Assembly: GCA_947625495.1 (NCBI GenBank)
Contig: CANQOQ010000013.1
Span: 1 to 47,430, forward strand
Source: Candidatus Gastranaerophilales bacterium
GTDB taxonomy: Bacteria; Cyanobacteriota; Vampirovibrionia; Gastranaerophilales; Gastranaerophilaceae
Length of the DNA: 47,430 nucleotides
Reading direction: 5' to 3'
Numbering within the stretch: position 1 is the stretch's first letter; each line of letters opens with the position of its first letter. Below the pieces are notes generated by a model. It was not told the origin of the DNA. It did no database searches and saw only the letters and a program-made list of their open reading frames with translations. This document shows positions 43,005-47,430 of the stretch, in pieces. The position numbers and the translations under genes were made by a program.

Positions 43005-44660
43005 ATCAACTTCAGAAGATTTTAAAGGTGAACCCATTAATTTTTCAAGGTTAGCAGCCGATACATGGTAATTCAAAAGAGTATTATAATATTCAAGCTG
43101 TGAATTTCTGTATTCTGTTTCCGCATCTTTAAGCTCAATAGCGTCACCTAAGCCTACTTTATATCTGCCGGAAGCTTGGTCATACTGTTCTTTTGCCTGA
43201 TCCATAGATAATTTTGCAACCACAATACTGTCTTGAGCATTGGTCAAATTTAAGTATGCCTGTTTTACCTGAAAATATATGTTTTGTTTTGTATTTTCGT
43301 AGTCTGCTAAATCTCTTTGATATGTTGCTTTAGCTTCATCCACCTGCTTTTTGAGTAATAAAAGGTTTACAGTTGAATAGTTTAATTGAGCGCCGATTTG
43401 ATAACCATGGTCGGTATCATATTTTTTTCCGCCTCTTGAGTATGATGCAAAACCTGATATATTAGGAGTAAATGCTCTTTTTGAAGCTCTGACAAGCAGT
43501 TTTGACGCATCAGCTTTCTTTTTGGAAGCCAACAGTTCAGGGCTTGTTGAAAGTGCCGTTTCTACCGCATTATCAACAGTTATATCATAAGCTTTTGTAG
43601 TAAGATTATCAGTAACATCATAATCCGAATACTCAGGCATACCCATTGCATTACTTAATTGGACATAAGCAATCTTTAAAGTATTTTGAGCCTGCAATAA
43701 ACTCAATTTAGCCCTTCCCAAATTATGTTCTGCCGTCAACACATCTATTTTTGCTTTTGTCCCTATTCTGTAATATGCTTTTGCCTGTTCTAAATGAAGG
43801 GTATAATCTTTTACAGTATCTTCATATACTTTTACCTGCTGCTGAGCAAATAACAAATTATAATATGCCTGTTTTACCGTAAAAATAACTGAGTTAATAC
43901 TGTTTTGCAATTGAAATTTAGAAGATTCATAAGTTCTTTTAGCCAAATCAGCTTGAGCTTTTGTTTTCCCAAAGTCAAACAGCAGTAAATTACCCGAAAC
44001 AGTAGGAGTATAGAACATATCATACTCTTGTATAGGAAATGCAAAGTTTGACATCTGCATATCATTTCTTGAATAACTGATACCTGCAGATAACGTGGGG
44101 AAATAATTTGACCATGCCTGAGCTATTTTGCTTTTGTAAATATCGGCATTACTCATAGCTAAGTGTATCAAAGGATGTTTTTCCAATGCGATTTTAACAC
44201 ACTCATCCACTTTAATAATTTTATTTGTATTAACGCTTCCTTGGTAAGCGGTATTTGTTAAGACCTTATTTTCTTCATCATTTGAATTAACGGCAGGAAC
44301 TTCCTCACTTGATAGTTCTTCTATTGAAGTTTCCTGAACATTTTCAGCAGTATCTTGCAGCTCTTGAGTATTTTTTTCAGACTCTTTCTGAGCTTTTTTA
44401 GCAGCTTTTTCGGCTTCTTTTTGAGCTTTCTTTTCAGCTTTTTTTTCAGCCTTTTGCTGTTTTTCAAATTCTTTCAGTTTTTTCTTTTGTTCTTTTTCTG
44501 ATATTTTATCCTGTTCTTGTTCAACTTTTGTAATATCAACGTGATTTTGTCCTAATGATTGGAAAAGTTCAGTTCTTATATCGGAATCCGACTGAACATC
44601 CTCTGCAAATACAGGAGATATCATAATTAAAAACATTAATACAAATAATTTTTTATTCAT
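42996..44660 (-). CDS. TolC-family outer-membrane efflux protein
   Basis: The 554-residue protein has a signal peptide (MNKKLFVLMFLIMISPVFA) and then an unusual Lys/Glu/Ala-rich stretch (about 45-100, repeats such as KKAEKKAQKEAEKAAKKAQ) before the mature TolC fold. The two OEP repeats follow (VDECVKIALEKHPLIHLAMSNAD; TVDNAVETALSTSPELL) with the usual coiled coils (AKAYYRIGTKAKIDVLTAE; ASGRYKVGLGDAIELKDAE). It would form the trimeric exit duct for the adjacent RND pump, 22 nt upstream. The charged extension is absent from typical TolC. Confidence 0.9.
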   Translation of the reverse strand: MNKKLFVLMFLIMISPVFAEDVQSDSDIRTELFQSLGQNHVDITKVEQEQDKISEKEQKKKLKEFEKQQKAEKKAEKKAQKEAEKAAKKAQKESEKNTQELQDTAENVQETSIEELSSEEVPAVNSNDEENKVLTNTAYQGSVNTNKIIKVDECVKIALEKHPLIHLAMSNADIYKSKIAQAWSNYFPTLSAGISYSRNDMQMSNFAFPIQEYDMFYTPTVSGNLLLFDFGKTKAQADLAKRTYESSKFQLQNSINSVIFTVKQAYYNLLFAQQQVKVYEDTVKDYTLHLEQAKAYYRIGTKAKIDVLTAEHNLGRAKLSLLQAQNTLKIAYVQLSNAMGMPEYSDYDVTDNLTTKAYDITVDNAVETALSTSPELLASKKKADASKLLVRASKRAFTPNISGFASYSRGGKKYDTDHGYQIGAQLNYSTVNLLLLKKQVDEAKATYQRDLADYENTKQNIYFQVKQAYLNLTNAQDSIVVAKLSMDQAKEQYDQASGRYKVGLGDAIELKDAETEYRNSQLEYYNTLLNYHVSAANLEKLMGSPLKSSEVDLL

Positions 44661-44682
44661 TTTTCCACTCTACTCTTTTTTT

Positions 44683-47430
44683 TTAAACTGTCGGTTCTTT
44701 CTTTTTCTTAGCCATATTTTCAACTAAAGATTGAACCAAAACATAAAATACCGGTGTTAATATTGTACCAATAGTTGCTGCTGCCGTCATACCTCCAAAT
44801 ACAGTAGATCCTACCGAAATTCTGCTCTGAGCACCAGCACCGGTTGCAAATACCATCGGAAGTACTCCGAATACGAATGCAAGTGCCGTCATCATAATAG
44901 CTCTAAATCTTATTCTTGCAGCTTCTATAGCAGCTTCTTCTATTGATAAACCTTTATTTTCGTGAAGGTCTTTAGCAAATTCAACAATCAATATTGACTG
45001 TTTTGCGGCAATACCGATTAAGGCTATCATACCAACCTGCGAATATAGGTCAAAAGACTGACCGAGCATCATTTGGAACACCAAAGCTCCGAGTGCCGCT
45101 ACAGGTGCTATTAAAAGTACCGCAACAGGTATTGACCAGCTTTCATACAGTGCAACCAGGAACAAATATACGAATGTTAATGCCAAAGCTATAACAATAC
45201 CTGTTTGCCCCGAAGATTCTCTTTCCTGCAAAGAAGTCCCCGACCAGTCATAACCTACATCTTTAGGCAGAGTTTTTGTTGCTACCTGCTCCATTGATTT
45301 CATAGCTTCACCCGAGCTCTTGCCTGCAGCACCCTGACCTGAGAATTGAACGCTTCTATATTGGTTAAATCTTGTAATTGAAGCAGCACCTACAGTTTGT
45401 TCAATATTTATCATCGTCATTAACGGTACCATTTGCCCGTGCATATTTTTAACATATATTTTCTGTAAATCCGTTGCCTTGTTTCTAAAATCATCTTCTG
45501 CCTGCATTTGAACCTTAAATACACGCCCTAACTTGTTAAAGTCATTTATATAATATGAACCTAAAGTTGAAGCTAAGGTGGAATAAAGCTCTTGTATGCT
45601 TACATTTTGTGCTAATACTTTTTCATAATCAATATTTAATCTGTATTGCGGTACATTTGCCTGATAAGTAGTATATACACTGCTTAAACCTTTATCTTGG
45701 TTAGCTGCAACAGTTAATTGATTTGCAAATTTTTCAATATCTTGAAGTGAATGTTCGCCTTTAGAGAGCATTTGGAACTCAAAACCGCCTAACATACTCA
45801 TACCTGATATTGCAGGCGGAGAAAATGCCGCAATAGAAGCTTCATTTATTTTAGCTGCTCTCGCTCTTAACTCTTTCAGTATTCCGTTATGTGATAAATC
45901 CGTAGGTTTACCTTGAATTTTTCTTATAACCCAATTCCAAGGATATATTTTTCTTTCATCCCATTCCTTTAGAGGAACAATACAAAATGCTTGGTTTGTA
46001 GGTCCCATACCTGCAAATGTAATAATTCTTTCAGGTACTACACCATCTATCTGTTTAACTTCATCAGTTAATTTTAAAAGGACTTCTTGTGTTTTATTCA
46101 ATGCAGAACCCGGCGGAAGTACAATTTGAGCCATAACAACCGCTTGGTCTTCGTCGGGAATAAACCCTGTCGGAATTACTTTAAATAAAAATCCCATTAA
46201 TGCAATAAAACCTAAATATAAACATATTGTAAGTTTTCTGTTATATACGAATTTTTTAACAACATCCAAATACCAATGAGTTGCCATATCAAATTTTTCA
46301 TCAAATGCCGTAAATACTTTTTTAATAAAAGCAGTAAAAAAATTAGACGGTTTTCTGTTAGGATCTTCAGGTCTTAAAATTATTGAACACATTGCAGGTG
46401 ACAGAGTCAAAGCGCAAATTGCGGATAATGCAATTGATACCGCAATACAAACCGCGAATTGTCTGTACATTAAACCTGATAAACCCGATACAAAAGATAC
46501 AGGAACAAATACTGCCATAAGTACCATAGCCATTGCAACCAATGCACCGCCAACTTCCTGCATTGTTAACTGCGTAGCTTCCACTGGGGTTTTACCGTCC
46601 TCCAAGTGCCTTTTTACGTTTTCTATAACAACAATAGCATCATCGACTACTACCGCAACCGCCAAAACCATAGCAAACAACGTCAAAAGGTTTATTGACA
46701 TTCCGAATACAGGCAAGGCTGCGAATGTACCTATCAAAGATACAGGGATTGTTACACAAGGTACTAACGTTGCTCTCCAGTCGCCTAAGAACACAAATAT
46801 TACCATAATTACTATTAATGATGTCATAATAATCGTGAATAATACTTCTTTCATTGATTCACGAATAAATTTAGAATCATCGTGCATCATCTTAATTTCA
46901 AGTGATTTGGGAAGCGTTTTATTAATTTCCGCTATCTTTTTATTAACTAAATTTACGATATTAATAGTATTAGCACCCGGCAGAGGTACAACCTGAATAA
47001 CAGCTACGGGTTTTCCGCCTATTAAACCGAGTCTGTCATAGCTGTATGCACCAAGTTCAACTCTTGCTATATCTTTAATTCTTATACTTGAACCGTCTGT
47101 ATTTGAGCGTACTATAATATTTTCAAATTCTTCAGGTTCTATCAAACGTCCTTTTGTCATAAGAGTCATTCTTAAAGTCTGATTTGCTTTACTCGGCAGT
47201 GAACCTAAGGCACCCGATGAAACCTGTACGTTTTGAGTTTGAATGGCAGCCTGCACTTCACTGACAGAAACATTTAAGTTAGCCATTTTTTGGGGGTCAA
47301 GCCATATTCTCATACTATAATCGCCTGCCCCGAATACATTTACTTCTCCGACTCCGTCTAAACGTTTTATTTCATCTTTAATATAAATATTTCCGTAGTT
47401 TGTTAAATCTAACTGGCTCCAAGACCCGTC
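44683..47430 (-). CDS. RND (HAE1/AcrB-type) efflux transporter, N-terminus outside the window
   Basis: The frame is open to the window edge; 915 residues are present, and the ATG at 47313 is internal because upstream codons continue the AcrB-like [16 protein letters not shown] segment. About 140 N-terminal residues are missing. Visible are the membrane helices with the proton-relay DD in [15 protein letters not shown], the second porter region, [15 protein letters not shown] and the repeat-two helix set with [17 protein letters not shown]. It should export hydrophobic compounds with the TolC protein next to it; the adaptor subunit would be upstream, outside the window. Confidence 0.93.
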   Translation of the reverse strand, partial: DGSWSQLDLTNYGNIYIKDEIKRLDGVGEVNVFGAGDYSMRIWLDPQKMANLNVSVSEVQAAIQTQNVQVSSGALGSLPSKANQTLRMTLMTKGRLIEPEEFENIIVRSNTDGSSIRIKDIARVELGAYSYDRLGLIGGKPVAVIQVVPLPGANTINIVNLVNKKIAEINKTLPKSLEIKMMHDDSKFIRESMKEVLFTIIMTSLIVIMVIFVFLGDWRATLVPCVTIPVSLIGTFAALPVFGMSINLLTLFAMVLAVAVVVDDAIVVIENVKRHLEDGKTPVEATQLTMQEVGGALVAMAMVLMAVFVPVSFVSGLSGLMYRQFAVCIAVSIALSAICALTLSPAMCSIILRPEDPNRKPSNFFTAFIKKVFTAFDEKFDMATHWYLDVVKKFVYNRKLTICLYLGFIALMGFLFKVIPTGFIPDEDQAVVMAQIVLPPGSALNKTQEVLLKLTDEVKQIDGVVPERIITFAGMGPTNQAFCIVPLKEWDERKIYPWNWVIRKIQGKPTDLSHNGILKELRARAAKINEASIAAFSPPAISGMSMLGGFEFQMLSKGEHSLQDIEKFANQLTVAANQDKGLSSVYTTYQANVPQYRLNIDYEKVLAQNVSIQELYSTLASTLGSYYINDFNKLGRVFKVQMQAEDDFRNKATDLQKIYVKNMHGQMVPLMTMINIEQTVGAASITRFNQYRSVQFSGQGAAGKSSGEAMKSMEQVATKTLPKDVGYDWSGTSLQERESSGQTGIVIALALTFVYLFLVALYESWSIPVAVLLIAPVAALGALVFQMMLGQSFDLYSQVGMIALIGIAAKQSILIVEFAKDLHENKGLSIEEAAIEAARIRFRAIMMTALAFVFGVLPMVFATGAGAQSRISVGSTVFGGMTAAATIGTILTPVFYVLVQSLVENMAKKKKEPTV

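Overview
The window looks like chromosome from an AT-rich (about one-third GC), double-membrane bacterium. My best guess is a non-photosynthetic relative of cyanobacteria (Vampirovibrionia/Melainabacteria, Gastranaerophilales-like). This rests on gene order and family content, not on a database search: efp directly followed by accB, an isolated F1 beta-epsilon pair (the cyanobacterial atpB-atpE arrangement), a Ycf45-like R3H ATPase, and dnaA and recF placed far from each other and from dnaN. OmpH/Skp-like proteins, a TolC-type channel, an RND pump and a POTRA protein show that there is an outer membrane.

Layout. Positions 1-410 read leftwards as an rRNA-operon-type promoter and leader, with the rRNA gene outside the window. 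582-5085 holds a small zinc-ribbon gene overlapping a TIGR01212 radical-SAM gene, a class II aldolase, recF and the R3H ATPase. 5398-13616 holds fusA, asnS, ruvC and mtnA plus several proteins of unknown function. 13683-20065 holds two OmpH-like chaperones around a DAHP synthase, a pyrimidine-nucleoside phosphorylase, a C-GCAxxG-C-C protein, a phosphodiester glycosidase and two secreted proteins, one of them an isolated POTRA domain. 20259-23521 is the tig-clpP-clpX operon. 30521-37644 holds atpD-atpC, a DUF1796 gene divergent from a YitT gene, and aspS-dnaA-ogt. On the minus strand, 37675-47430 holds efp-accB and a long cluster: RND pump (cut by the window edge), TolC, sensorless histidine kinase, REC-GGDEF-REC protein, leucyl aminopeptidase, M14 carboxypeptidase.

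The accessory highlight is 24907-30150, a 5,244-bp transposable element. It is bounded by perfect 25-bp inverted repeats and flanked by a perfect 8-bp direct repeat (ATAAATTA). It encodes an IS1595-family transposase and carries cargo: a single-polypeptide restriction-modification enzyme (PD-(D/E)XK, then N6-adenine methylase, then a specificity region) and a two-gene unit of unknown function (small protein plus DUF1828-like protein). It inserted near the 3' end of a host gene; joining the two flanks across one copy of the 8-bp repeat restores an open frame with 13 more codons. A run of ten G lies inside a 30-codon ORF whose stop codon overlaps the start of the restriction-modification gene, so expression may be phase-variable. 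A strong terminator sits just inside the left end. I interpret the element as a mobile defence-type island moved by an IS1595-family transposase.

Other signals: several genes (recF, ruvC, DUF1796) have a -10 box exactly 6 nt before the ATG, predicting leaderless mRNAs. A perfect palindrome overlaps the promoter of the histidine kinase. The R3H ATPase has a structured leader that could mask its ribosome-binding site. A short RNA with a strong terminator precedes atpD.
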